From assembly GCA_020746105.1 (NCBI GenBank), contig CM036624.1, positions 27,860,084 to 27,924,083 on the forward strand: DNA of 64,000 bases, in the 5' to 3' direction. Source of the DNA: Trogon surrucura (taxonomy: Eukaryota > Chordata > Aves > Trogoniformes > Trogonidae). The notes under the pieces were generated by a model. That model did no database searches and had not been told where the DNA came from. It saw only the letters and a program-made list of their open reading frames with translations. The position numbers were made by a program, and so were the translations under genes. Positions 9,001 to 21,900 of the stretch are shown piece by piece. The number at the start of each line of letters is the position of its first letter. Position 1 is the first letter of the stretch.

Positions 9001-12000
9001 TTTTGCAGCACCACAGCCCTGGAAGCAAGAGCTCTGTGCCTTTCCCTTATATAAACAATTTGTAAATTAGTAGGAATTCAATTAATGGATCCAGCTCAAT
9101 CATCGAGCTCCAACAAAAATCTAGAGTAAAGGTTCATTAGGATAGACAGAGTGTTTGGGGTTGGTTTTTTTTTTTTCCCCCAATAAAATCCTCATTGTGG
9201 TTTTCAGAACGACAACTTCCAAATCCTTTTATTCATGCAGGATAAATTCTCAATGGTGTTTCATTAATTCATGCCTAAGAGCATTAATATCTCTTCTTAC
9301 TGTATTATGTCATCATGAATCTCAACTGCTCCCCATCAAAGTTCCTGGCATGTGAAATGGATCACACTGTGGTGCAGCCTGAGCGCTTATAAATGCTACT
9401 GAAAATCATGCAAGCCTCAACTCAGCAGCAAGGAGATTTTAAAGGACCATTCCACATAATGCACCAGCTGCTGAAGTCATCAGTCCAGGATCCCGGACGG
9501 GGGAAGTCACAGTTGCAGAAATAACATTCAGAATAGGTTGTTTTGTCAAGAAAAGTCATCTACAGCTAAGTTTATGTAACTCTTAACCATTTCTTCCTTG
9601 GGTGCACACCTCCTTCTGTGTGTTGGAGCAGGAACCCTTCTAGCGCAGTGTAGACTGCCAACCCCTTTAAAGTTCAGAGACAGCAAAGCTGAGCACAAAA
9701 ACATCTGTGCACATTAAAAGGTCTCATTCACAAACAGGAAGCAGCAGGTTAGTATCTGTACAGGATTTACTAGTGGAGAAGCAGAATCTCTGAATAAGCA
9801 GCACTGAATAGCTTTCTGGAATAACTATTCCAGCCCTCTTGTAGCATAAGCATTGCTTTATAACAGCATAATGCTGCTGAACTTTTGTCCTTCATGATTG
9901 CTTAAGAGAATGAGTCTTAAAGGTTAACGAGGTCTTCATGAAAATAATTCATTTTCATTCACTTTAAATATACCACTTCCCTGCGCTTTTTTTGCATTAG
10001 CAAGATAAATAGAAACTTCTTAGCTTGTATTCTTTGTAGTACACATTGTTTTAAATACTTCCCCTCCATCTCCCATTACTTGACTCTTTTTTAAACAAAT
10101 CCTTGTTTTCAGCCAATTGCCAGTCAACAGAATTACTTTGTCATATGCTTTAAGAGATAGGGCAAGAATTAAATTATGAGTGAATTGTTATTGTTGATTT
10201 ATGGATGGAATTGTATTTTCTATTCTGTTGTTCTGAGGTTTTGGTTTTTTTCCCCCCACGTGGTCTCGCATCATTTTTTTCTTGTCGTAGAATCCCTTTA
10301 CAACACATTATTTTTTTCCCACTAAACTGATCATAGCAAGTAATGACCTAAATAGTTATGTTTAATTTAGAACCCTGAAAAGCCTACAAATACTTCCAAT
10401 TATTCTTCTGAATGTGTGCCAAACCTTGTATTTGTCAGCATTGCATTTCAACTGCATCACACTGGCCATTTATTCACTTTGTTAACCCAGGACATTCACA
10501 ATCTTCCCTAGTTCTGATTAACTAAAATAATTCTCTGTTAACAGCAAACAGTGCCACCTTTCAGACAACATGTTAGTCCCCTTTTTCAGATAGTACCAGT
10601 TTGAAGACAGAGTGTTGGGGCACTATACCATTAGCCTTTTGCCAAGATAAAAAAAATTGGCCATTTAATCCTGCTCTACCTTTTAGTTTCTAATGCACAA
10701 TTACTTCAGCCCTCACATCCTCGGTACTGGTTTGCTTTAATGGCTTCTTGCTAAGGATATTTTTATATGGAATATTTTTTTTCTTTTTAAAATCCAAATA
10801 AATTCCATCAACCATTCCCTATACTCTCAGCAGCTGCACGATTGACTTAATGTTAATTTGTTAGAGGTACAATTTTTTTGCCCTAAGCAGTCACATCTTT
10901 TCCAGCAATGTTTCCTCTGCAATATGTGCTTAATGTGGAGCTGCTAGACATCAGACCCAAAAAGTAAAACTTAGGTGGAATTTAGGCACTGAAACCTCAA
11001 GGTACATCATCCAGAGGTACAACAGGCATTCCTTCACGGTCAGCATTAGCTCTAACCTTGTAGGCACATACATTTTTGTCACTAAAGACATTTTGCTGTC
11101 CCAAGTTCAGTTACTGCGTGTGTGCAGCTGTGCCGTCACAGTGCAGGTGAGCCCAGGCAAGCTGGGCACCACAAGCAGTGTCACCACCTCGCCGGGTGGG
11201 CCAGTGCAGCCCCGAGCACCATAATGCAGAAATCAGGGGCTCCTTCCTTCCTGTGCTGAAGCTACTGTCCTGACAATAATTACATTTTGTCTGGAGATAA
11301 GAGATAAGCCCTGTGAGTATGTGTAACTTCACAGTGTAAATGCCACCTTCAAAGCTCTGCAGCATCTGCTGATGTGCCTGTGCTGGCTCGTTGCAGCAAG
11401 ACCTGCGTTTGCAAATCCTTCCAATTCCCTGTGAGCCCAGGTGTATCCCTGTGCTGTGGAAAACACACTGTAAAATTTCTCTCAGTTATTTTCATCACAT
11501 GGCAGCTGAAGGCTCTGACCATGCCAGCTTTACTGTTTGTGTTGTGAATGGGTCACAGATCCTGCCTGTGCAGATCCAAAACCACGTACACCACACACAA
11601 GGAGCTGTGTGAAGCTGCTAAGGCCCTGAGGTGCCGGGTTCACGGTATTGGCCATGCCACGTGGCCGGCAGGCTGGCATGTAGGTGCTCTCCAGCCAGAG
11701 ATGGGGACCACAACACCCAGGTGCACTCAGGGCCCACCATTTGCCACACACAGCTTCTCAAAGAATCGAAAGTGGGCTGGCCAGAGGAGTTAGCCCCAAG
11801 ACCTGCTCACAGCAGCCTACTTCTTTCAGCCTTTGTGCTGAGTTACAGCCGTGCTACTGCTGCAGATGTTGACCTGGGCACTCCTCTATTTCTCTCAGGC
11901 AGGAGTAGCTTAATGTGAAACTACTGCTAAAAACCTTCCTGAGGAGAACACCAGCTGTAGCCGAAACGGCTGTTGACAGGGTTGTCTCCATGACAAAGCA

Positions 12001-15000
12001 CAAACACATGCAAGTTTACATGAAACAGTGAAGGTTTCCAAGAGTGTTAGTTTGCTTGAAGAGCCTGAGCCTGGACTTTTTTTTTCTTCCCCAAAAGCCA
12101 GGGAGGGAAGCGAAATACAGACAGATAGAGGAGAAAATGAAAGGATAAAATAAACTGAGGTGCAGAATTAATTTTGCCCTTTCTCATCTCTCTCCAGCAC
12201 CACAAGCTGCTGCCCCTTCAAGGCAAGAAGAAAAATCTCAGTAGTGTCCATCCTCCTGTGTAATTTGTCAAAATACCTCAGTTTAGTGAAGCATTTCTAA
12301 CTCTTTATACCTGTTAATTCATGTTCATAGCCTAGAACTGTCAGATCACAACAACATTACAGAAAGTAGTCTAGAAATCCATCATTCCAAGCACGTCTTG
12401 AAATTTTCAAAGCACACTTTCAAAACTGAATTTAACTAGAACAGCTTATTTCAGTGGACCAAAACTCTAGCACTCACAAAACCACTGAAAATGAAGAAAC
12501 AGCCAATACACGTAGCAAGAGAATGCTCGATAGCCATTTGCCTTAACATTGACTTCCCATAAATTATGTAGCCCACTTTTCCTAACGCTGTGAACACACC
12601 CTTCCTTGTGAACAAGACTGATCAGTACCAGCAAGGCAGTGTTACCTGTTCAGAGGTACTGGTAGTACACACAGTATCGTACCCCTCAGCATCACTTAAG
12701 GAATTCGGTTTACATCTAACTCTCAAAAGCTGCAGAGACAATGTTTGTCTCATATTTAAAGGATTTCTGGTGTGAATGAATACTAGGAGTAAATAAAGAA
12801 AAGCATAAGTAAAAGTGACACCTATATATAAAGAAGGCTAACCTACAGTTATGGACCAAACTGCTCCTACAAAGTGCTGTGTAATTTCTTGCAGACCTTT
12901 CATGATCCAACTCGTGGTGTGCACACAGAAGTTGCTCTTAATGCAGATGCAGAGTACAAGAAGCTACATTACGGATAGTCTGACATCTAAAGTAAGCAGG
13001 TAGCTGCTGCACGGGGGTTCTTCCAGGTCTCAGCAAAAGTTTGTTGTAGATTAACTGGCACTTAGGGGACTACTTGGTCTCACCACGTCAAGATAAGAAC
13101 ATGCTACATGCTGCTTATAGTTATAAGTGTTCTAATTAGGTCGACTTGATTATTGTTCTGTGGTTTGATAGATGCTGTATTTAAAGTAATTTCAGATACT
13201 AATTTTTAGACCTTTTTGGTGAACTAGTAAATCAAGTGCAATTTATTCACGGAATTATTCTTTTCTTTCTTAATGCCTATTCCCTCTGGCTTGTAACTTT
13301 AATTAGAACCTGCTATCTGTTCATATTGGTAGCGGTAACAGTTGTCACTAGAGTACAGATGCATAGATTCAGCTCATATTGCCACTTTGACTTTATACTT
13401 AAAACCTAACAATCTTCCCAGCTATACATCTGAGAATACCATCCATTAACGCTTTATTTCACTGCCACTCTGAACTCCAGCCTCCAAACACTAACAATCT
13501 GATTATTTTTTAACCATCCAATAATGCATTTTCTAAAGAATGGAAACTTTACAAAAAAACCAGCTTCGTTTGGAGATAAATATCTGCCTGAAAAGGTTAT
13601 TCAGCTCATCTAGATATCTTTTTTATTACTATAGATTTTCCCAAGGCAGCATTGTTTCTTGAATAATTATCGATCTAAGCAATTGTGTGCTAAAGTAGGC
13701 TGATTCATTCATTAAACATACACACAGAAAAGCTCTTGGTTGCCCTGGTAAAACAAACAACCCCTTTCTGCCTGCTCCTCAATCCTTCCCTAGAACTTTA
13801 TGATTACATTGAAATGAAATCAGTTAATATTTGATTTGCAGTTGTCAGGAAAAGGAAACATCAAATATATTTCTTTGGAGCAGAAGAATTAAGATCTGGA
13901 AGATTGTTCAAATAACACTAGCCTTGTTTGGTTTGCTTTTTACACACTGATTTACAAGCTTCAGTAATTCAGAAGGAAGCTTCCAGCAACTAGTTGCAAT
14001 TAGTGAGGTTCCAAAAGCTTGCCAACTTATTTAGATAAATTTTCCTTCCAATAAAAACTAAGTCCTTTTTCATTATGTGATATCGAAAATAGTTTCACAT
14101 TTTTCTGATTAAATATATCAGGAGCAGAACAGCTTTCAAGGTCTCTGTTCACTACCAAGATACAGACAACCTGCCCTTGAACTGGTCTGCATACCAGCCA
14201 GTAAACTTGGTGTAAGAGTCAGTAGCACCAGCAGGAAACGGGGTGAAGGTGGTAACCATTAGCAAACACTAAAATGAAAAATACCTCTCTTTTCACTGAT
14301 TTATGCACTCCACGGATGGTACAAAGGTGCATTCAGCCCAACAAACCTACAGATCTTCAAACCCCCAGTACAACTTCCTTCCAGAGGAGCTGCATTTCTC
14401 CTGAATGAGTGGTGCTGATGCTTAAGCAGGCAAGGGGGAGGGATCCTGCATGGCAAATATTTAGTATTTAGTTATCCTCCAAAACAGGACCAAGGAATGG
14501 TCTCAAGTGTCTCCATGTGAAACGGTGGATCAGCTTGCTGCTGTCTGCTCTGTGCCCCAAAAAGGAGTACAGAAAGATACACTCTCAGTGAGAAGAAGGT
14601 GGTAGCTCCAGACAAACAATGGCTCAACAGCTGTGAATCTGCTCACTATACTGAAATTTCTAAGTCCTGGGTGCTAGAAGCAGCAAGACTTACTGAAAGC
14701 ATCCAACCAAAAAATGTCAGTATCAGGAATGAAGTTTAATTCTGTAACTTCTCCACAGGAGAGATTGTGAAGATATCTGGTTGGCTTTGGTGGATTATGG
14801 AAAAATACTGTGGACTCCTGATACAGCTCTCTGTGAATATTTTTCCTGAAATACTGACAGATTATCACAATCATTTTGTTGTAGCTACGAGTCTGTACAC
14901 AAGCAGGCGTTCTGTTACAACACGGAGTGGCAGAGCATGCAGGTTCTGCCCAAGTAAGTTCTGACTCAATTTATGCCAACACAAAATTAGCATATTTTGA

Positions 15001-18000
15001 TTGAAGTCTGTGAGATTATTCCAGACCTGCACCGGTTAACAGCAGCAGAGCAAGGTTTGCTGGCTGGTACCATCTATTTCCTGCCATTGCTCTCTGTTGC
15101 TCATCCTCTCTGTTTATTACCTTATCGCAGAACCAGTGCTGTTCCACATCCATGCTCTCCTTCTTGTAGCATCACTGGTAAATTTAATGCTTACTACTTA
15201 ATCACAGGTAAGGAATAATTGAACAGTTGGGAGGTGGGGAATGACAAGATTTAGTGCATTATTTCCTCTTAGGAAACAAGACAACTCATCTATTTACATT
15301 CATGCATATTCAACTTCTTCCATCAGCCAGATGACCCTGCTAATAAAGGAACCCAGGTCAGTGAGTCCAGTTGGTAGAAAATAACAGGTACCATGTACCC
15401 CAAGCCCAACACTGGACCACAGTAACATCCTCAACAGGAGGAAAAGTGAAAATAACAGAAGACAGGAGCTTTTGCAACGTATTCCTTGTTGCCATGTTTT
15501 GTTCTTCAGTCAGCGCCAGTTTACTGTTCAGCACAATAAAGTCCATAGCAAAGCCCTGGCACCAGTTAAATCAGTGGCAAAAGGTTTACAATCAGCAAAA
15601 TTCTCTTCTGAATCATTAAGAGGATCTTTTCATATTTCAATTTTAATGCTTAGACTTGGGTACAAAAAACTCCTCACCTTATCAAAATGCTTTCCAACCA
15701 TAGAAAAATGCTTTGTTTCTCTTCACTTCTTATAACCTTGTTCCTGTGTGCATCACCCCCAACAAGTGCTGTTTCACAATGGAGAGCATACACTGTTTTT
15801 CCCCACTAGATCAATACCTGTCTAAAAGTATTTACTCACCAAAAGGGCTGTGATCCTTTTCTTTGTCACCCTTGAACTTCAGTTCTGCTCTCGATTTTTT
15901 TTTTTTTGCTTTTTGACACAGATTCTTCTTTTGCTTTCTGGCTATTGCTTGCCTCTAATAGGATGTTTTTTTCTTCCTTGCTCTTCTTTGCTCTGACATT
16001 TATTACAGAGTATACATCATAGCTTTTCCACTTGTCTAATCAGAGGGTTGGTCCAGCACTGAAATTGCAGCTGTTTTAAAATGCTACCTGTAAACACACA
16101 TTTTATCTTCAGTTCCTGTTCACAGTAGCTTAAAGGAGACAAGAAGATGATGACCAAAACAGGAAATGGGAAAGACTGACTGGGAGACTTATTTTATAGA
16201 AACAGAAGAAGAGTAGAAGGGCAAATAAGACATATAGGTAATCCATTCTATATTGGAATAGGGCAGAAGTTATTGTATCATACCTCTGTGAATGTATTCA
16301 ACTGAACCACTTATATTCTGACTCGCAAAGTCTAAAGTGATGAAAGAAGCTGGAATAAAAGGATATTAAATAAGCCCTGGATAGTTGACTGCAATATTCA
16401 CAGCTTTTGGAGTCCTTTATCTTTCCTGCAATTGGTTGCTGACATGCCATTTGTCTTTAGAGGAGCTTGTGCTTCCAACCAGCTGAAAAACAGATAAACC
16501 ATGTTCATTGTTGGTAGGGACTTAAAACCTGTATTCTTAAAGCAGTATCCAGAGCAAAAAAAGAAGTTGTTCACTTCCTCGAGTCTGACTGAAAGCTTCT
16601 AACTAAGATGGCGATGCAACAGGAAAATTAAAGCACCTTGGGCTTGAAGTCCCCGCTTTGAACCGGTTAAAAAGGATTTAACAACGGATGCCTCAGCTGG
16701 AGGAAGAGCAAGCCAGTCGCAGCAACACTGGGTGCCTGGGGCACACTGCCAGGGCCCCCCCCGGGCCCCGACTTGAAATGACCACCACTATGCCAGGTTT
16801 GGGAAGGAGTCTCACAACAGAGCCGTTTCCTTTAGCTAGTGGCCCGAAATTGAAGTTTTATATAACATACATCCTATCTGAAAAAAAATGTGACAGTGCC
16901 TTATTTCACATTCCAGACAACAACAATCTTTACGTGTACCTCAGCCTCACTTCTCCTTACGTTGATTTGCTTCCAGAGGCTACTAACCTCTGTTCTACTG
17001 CACAGAGGGAGCACCATTTACAGACCAGATTTTGACATGAGACACATACGTGACTTCAGAACAAAATCTGATTTTTTTTTCTCAATGCAGCTGAAATAAT
17101 AAGAATACTTGTTTTTTTTTTTTACCCCCAAAGGGCAGCATTTTAGCGTATCTTTGAACTTGACATAAAACAGGAACTTTGACAGTGCTCTCTTACATAA
17201 TGAAATGTATTAATTAATTCATTTTTCAAGATTTCTGTGGCAGTTACCTTTTCAACTTTAGCAACCAGATTGCCATAATTACAAAGAGTACATGGTACAC
17301 AGCATATGATCAGAAGCATATAATATATTTGAAGTGTAAAATGCTCCAACAATAAAGCCAGAATAAATCTATTGTTTAATTATTGGCACAACTGGTACAT
17401 TTATAGCTGCATCCAAATAACTCTGACTCTGAAATGAATGCCTGTGCATAATTTTTGCAATTCAGTGCATGTTATTTTTCATTTATTAAGTCACTGGTTA
17501 AAGCTGAAGAGAGGAACGTTTTAAACTACAAATATGTTGTGGCTCACATTACATTCATCATAAGTTGTTGTTTTTTTGTTGTTTTTTTTACTGGGGATAT
17601 GTGTAGGGGAAGATAATGAAAACTTTTTACCTATGCATGGCAGACACCATGATGAATAGCTGCACAGAAATCTAACTAAACTGATACAGAAGTCAACTGC
17701 TTCTCAGTCACTTCCTGTGTTCTCTACTCAAAGCCTACTGAAAGATTAGATAAGTTGATACATAAAAACTGAAGTGTCATCAGTTGTTTTTTTTTTCTTG
17801 CATCATCTTTCTAGGCTCCAAAACCAATTGCAGTCAATGCACATTTTGCTTTTGATTTAAACACCCTTTAGGTCACCGTACTGCTGTTACTACTTCAACT
17901 TCTTGGTGTTCTTACTTACTACTCCCTTGTCATACCTCATCTACAAGAGTCAGCTGTAAGCTTTCTGGGAAGTGATTACATCTTTCTCTGCAGGAAGAGA

Positions 18001-18218
18001 AAAGATAATACGTGCTGACAACCTAAACACAAACAATGATGTGCTATCATTTGTATTCATTGTCTGACATTCCAGCAACAGAGTCTTGAACAATCTCAGT
18101 GTCTGCTCTAGTCCTCATGTAACAGGAACAGTTCATTGAGTCAATGCCAAAAAAGAACCAACAGTCTTGTGTCTTACAGCTCTGTAAGAAGGCTAAAAGA
18201 CATTAACATAGCAGGAAT
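6086..18218. other. Intergenic, start of the gene desert downstream of ADGRL2
   Basis: No gene, RNA gene or recognised interspersed repeat. Open frames are short and unrelated to any family I know. It is mostly AT-rich, with T/G-rich tracts (for example 7645-7675) and homopolymers. Two local GC-richer patches stand out at about 11110-11920 and 16600-16830. A 31-nt hairpin lies at 6458-6488. The rest is unremarkable. Confidence 0.7.
6458..6488. repeat. Inverted repeat / hairpin just past the ADGRL2 3' end
   Basis: The arms ATTTGGATAGCAC and GTGCTATCTAAAT pair over 13 positions with one G-T mismatch around a 5-nt loop (6471-6475). It lies about 400 nt beyond the distal poly(A) signal. It is too short for a standard pre-miRNA. 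It could be an RNA hairpin in readthrough transcript or a dyad protein site. Confidence 0.6.
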
Positions 18219-18764
18219 TCAAGAACTTTCAGTACAGCTGAAGTTTAAGGCTGGGGTAGCCACTAAACGCTGACACACACTGAGATCTCTGCACCAGCAG
18301 GGGAGCCAGGAAGAGAAATTTTGAGGTTGAAAAAAGCCTGGAACCAGCCTAATGAAAAAAAAGAAAGTACTACTAACAAAAACAACGAAGACATTGAACT
18401 CTATATAGATATACAGATATATACATAAGTAAGCAATTCTATTCCAAGACACAAATGAATATGTTAAGACAGAATCCACACCCTCTGGATGGCAACTAGG
18501 CCTCCAGCAGAAAAGCCCCAGACTGAGCTCGGCAGCGGACGAGAGCGCCCAAACCCAGAGTCCCAATGACTGTCCAAAAAAAAAGAAAAAAAAAAAACAG
18601 AACAGGAAGTCCTGGAGTAGCAGTTCAACTCCCACCCAGGGAGGCAGAGGAAAGGGACCCATCTCTACAAACAGCACCCTGCAGCATGAAAATAGGAGGC
18701 AGGAACACCAACAGCAGACAGAGAAAGACAACAAACAGCTGACAGCAACCTCCCCAGCAGAACA
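18219..18764 (-). other. Region downstream of the minus-strand promoter-like module (LTR R/U5-like or leader)
   Basis: Minus-strand sequence following the TATA box at 18792-18799. It is pyrimidine-rich and open in one minus frame across 18219-18893. That frame runs through the promoter motifs, and its product is a low-complexity, Phe/Cys-rich string resembling no known protein. I therefore do not call it a gene. The layout could be the transcribed part of a solitary LTR, but I found no TG...CA ends, no target-site duplication, no AATAAA and no viral gene next to it. Annotated as unexplained. Confidence 0.35.
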
Positions 18765-18994
18765 GATGCTAAGAGGACACCCCAGGGGGCCCTTATATAC
18801 TGAGCGCCTGGGAAGGAACGCTGTGATTGGTCCATCTGGGTCCATCTGGGTCCATCTGGGTCCATCTGGGTCATCTGCTCCCATGATTCCCACCAGTGCC
18901 AGGAGCCCCAGGGAACTTTTGTCTTGGGTCTCTCAAGCCGGGACAGTCACTTAGGACGGCAAGAGGAAAGGGCGGGCATCAGGCATATTTGCAT
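18765..18994 (-). promoter_or_regulatory. Minus-strand promoter-like or LTR U3-like module
   Basis: Read on the minus strand, the order is: perfect octamer ATGCAAAT (18987-18994), GC box CCCGCCC (18970-18976), four 10-bp direct repeats (18831-18870), CCAAT (18826-18830) and TATATAAGG (18791-18799). CCAAT sits about 30 bp upstream of TATA. A start near 18765-18770 would be expected. This is a textbook polymerase II promoter order and is also typical of a retroviral LTR U3 region. No coding exon is seen downstream, so a solitary LTR or a noncoding RNA promoter are the main options. Confidence 0.45.
18831..18877. repeat. 10-bp tandem repeat, four copies plus a partial
   Basis: Four identical copies of TCCATCTGGG at 18831-18870, followed by the related TCATCTG (18871-18877). 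The 10-bp period is close to one helical turn. The array abuts the CCAAT motif of the minus-strand module, the place where enhancer repeats often lie in LTRs. Confidence 0.9.
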
Positions 18995-21900
18995 CTTTTA
19001 CACAACATCCAAGCTAGACAGCCCCATACCACAGCTGCTTTCTTTCCAACTTTTCTTATTTGTTCTAGAGCCAGGAGCAAACCTGGCTGTTACCGGTCAC
19101 AAACGTGCTCCTGGTTTGTACCATTTTTCTCTCTACGCTCCTGCAGTAGCAGTGTCTAATGTAGCACAAATGACTTGAAGCACATAATGCCACTTGTAAC
19201 CTCACAGTTGCACAGTTTTGTCCCCTAGTAATAAAATGGCTGCAGCTGACCTTGTATTAGCCTGGTTTTAAAAGAGAACAGCAATGAGCAGAGTATCCTA
19301 TCAGGGCCTTTGTTTTAGGGCTGTAGAAATTAGCCATTGAAGTCAGCACAGGTTCTACCAATGTATCTTTAATTTCCCTTACAACTTGGTTTTCCACCAC
19401 GTGCCTGCCACAAACCTTCCTCAAAGAAATAATAAACTCAATCCATGCGTGTAAGATCTGGTAAGAGAGAAATCCCTGATTTCGGATTTAAAGATAGCTC
19501 TACCAATTTGATCACCCAAAACTTGAACCAAGAATAAAATATTCCACAATCTATCCCTAGACCACTCAGAGACAAATCTCATTCCTGCAGTACTTAGGAC
19601 TACATTATTAATAGTATTCTGTAGGTTACAAGCTGATTTATCCACATTATTTCAAGGTGACTGCATTTTTATGTAGCATATGCCTAACACCATGGGTACG
19701 ATTACTATTACCATGTAACATCAGTTTTCATGGGTAATTAATTGATAAATGACAGCCAACTCCTTCTTAGCTGATACATAAGTCCTTTATTAACACATTT
19801 AATTCAACAAAGAGAGGGATAGCACAAATCATAATGAAGGACAGAGAATCAGTTTGTTCATTTTCATACCCTGACTTTTGCAGCTCTCAGTAACAGGGCA
19901 TGGCTCATTGCCTTCTCTTACAATGGGTCATCTGCACTCAGGAGAAAACAAAAAGTAAAACCAACAGACACCATTCTTTTCATGGAACAGTTTAAAATTA
20001 AGCTGAGGAAAGGACAGGAATCTCAGAGGCCTGTGTGTTAAGGTTATTTGCTGTGCTTGCAGTGTTACATGAGGAAAGGGCAAGTGAACACACTTACATG
20101 AGCCCCTGAAAATAAAAATTTACCAAAAGGAAGCAGGGTGACAACAGAGAAACAAAAATCAGAAGAAGAAAGAGAAACAAACCCACAAAATAAACCACGA
20201 CAAAAAAAAAAAAAAGAGTTTGAATGTGTTGGCTAAGGAAGATGAGAATTATAGTGACGTGCTAAAATAAGTATTTGGCCAGTGAGAAATTTAATTATGA
20301 AGACATAACGTCACTGAAGGAGGGATCCAAAACAGCTCCTCCTGCTATGGTGTGAAGAACAAAGAGCTGGTGGAAATCTTTATTGTACCTAATTTGGTAT
20401 ATTTTAAAATAAACCAATCCTGCCAAATTTCTAATAAAAATACTCCAATAGAAACAATATTGCAAAACCTCCTGTTTACTTCTGTGATTTGAATTCTAGT
20501 TCAACTTTGAAAAGGGGCTACCTCTAAACATTTGATACATTGATGTTTCAGAACTGCATGAAACTAATACACCCTTCTGAGGTTAATACTTGTAAAATGA
20601 AATTGCAAAATTAATACATGCATTTCTAAAGTGTGTTAGAGCTATACTCCTGATAATGCTAACTACAAACCGTGTCCTACCCTGGAAAACTGAAAGAGAT
20701 TCTCCCCTAAATTGTCATTCCACCCAAACAACAATATAAACCTGTCTAAGTGTTGTTTATTCTAAAACAAACAATTTGCTGACCTTCTGACAGACTGCAA
20801 AAGGCATGTCTCTGATTGTTTTTTTTGGTAGAATGCCTACATGAAAGAGGTAGATCTTAAAAGGTGCCTTTAGGTAGCTAAATACCTTTAAAATATTTAC
20901 ACCAATGAAAAGCTATTGGCCAAATTCCTGCCTGAGTCATTATTACAGTCCTGCTACAACATTGTGGTACTATTAATTAGAAATTCTAGTAACTTGGCTC
21001 AGATTTAGGAAAATACTCAGGCAACTATCTAAAATCAACCTTGTAGAGTGTTTTAATGATTGTTTCAATACAAAATAAATAGAGGCAAGTGATTTTAACG
21101 CATTAAAATTTTTCTTTTTTTTCTTTTTGCTATACCAGTGTTTCTTTGGTGAAAAATGTCTAAGTTCTAGAATTGCTGTTTAAAACAGAGTGAATACAGA
21201 TGAGCTGCGGTTGTGTTTGCACTTCTGAATTCAATTTTGAATTCTTGTTTTATCTGTCTTTATTGAGATATGAGCCAGACTCTTCTCATATACTTCTTCA
21301 AGCTTGTGTGGAGTTTCAAAATCACAGTTATCCTGCTGTATTAATCCATGGAATACAGATAAATTTAATGTATGCTTGGTGGTGTAACTCAGAAGTCAAG
21401 ACATTTGGGAGAACTCTGTGCTCATATACTAGAAAAATCTCCCTCAAGATTTTTGTGTTAACTACTATTCCAGAATTACGACACTGACATTTTTATTAAT
21501 GCTTATTTTGTTTAACTATGCATGTTCTCTTCCCTGGAGCAATTTATCTGAAGAAAGACTCAAACAAGCAAGTCTCTTCCAGTGTGTTCTAGCTCAAAGG
21601 CTGCAGGGCAAAGTCCTTTTCCACAAAGAGAACAAACCAGCATGAGCATTGATAGCAACGTCGGGAAGAGGACTCTGGTGCAGGTTCCTTGTAAAACAAG
21701 ATTTTTAAACAGCTGCTTTCCACCAGGCCCTTTGCAGGCTTCAGCTTCAGGAACAGCTGGGAAAAAGCCACAACTGAGCTCCGCACTCATAGCGAAAATC
21801 TCCAGGGCTGTCTAATTACATCTGAAATTTCTCTGACCCTGTAAGACACAAGGAGCAGCCAAGCAATAAACAATAAGAATAATTCTGTGCTTAAACAACA

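Noticed and set aside
11391-11918. Cluster of overlapping open frames on both strands
   Set aside because: Overlap on both strands reflects a local shortage of AT-rich stop codons, and no frame stands out.
18219-18893. 224-codon minus-strand open frame, the second longest in the window
   Set aside because: It starts upstream of the TATA and CCAAT motifs, runs through the 10-bp repeat, contains long Phe and Cys runs from homopolymers, and resembles no known protein.
18150-18995. Confirmed endogenous retrovirus
   Set aside because: No viral genes, primer-binding site, terminal TG/CA pair or target-site duplication was found, so it stays an LTR-like candidate.
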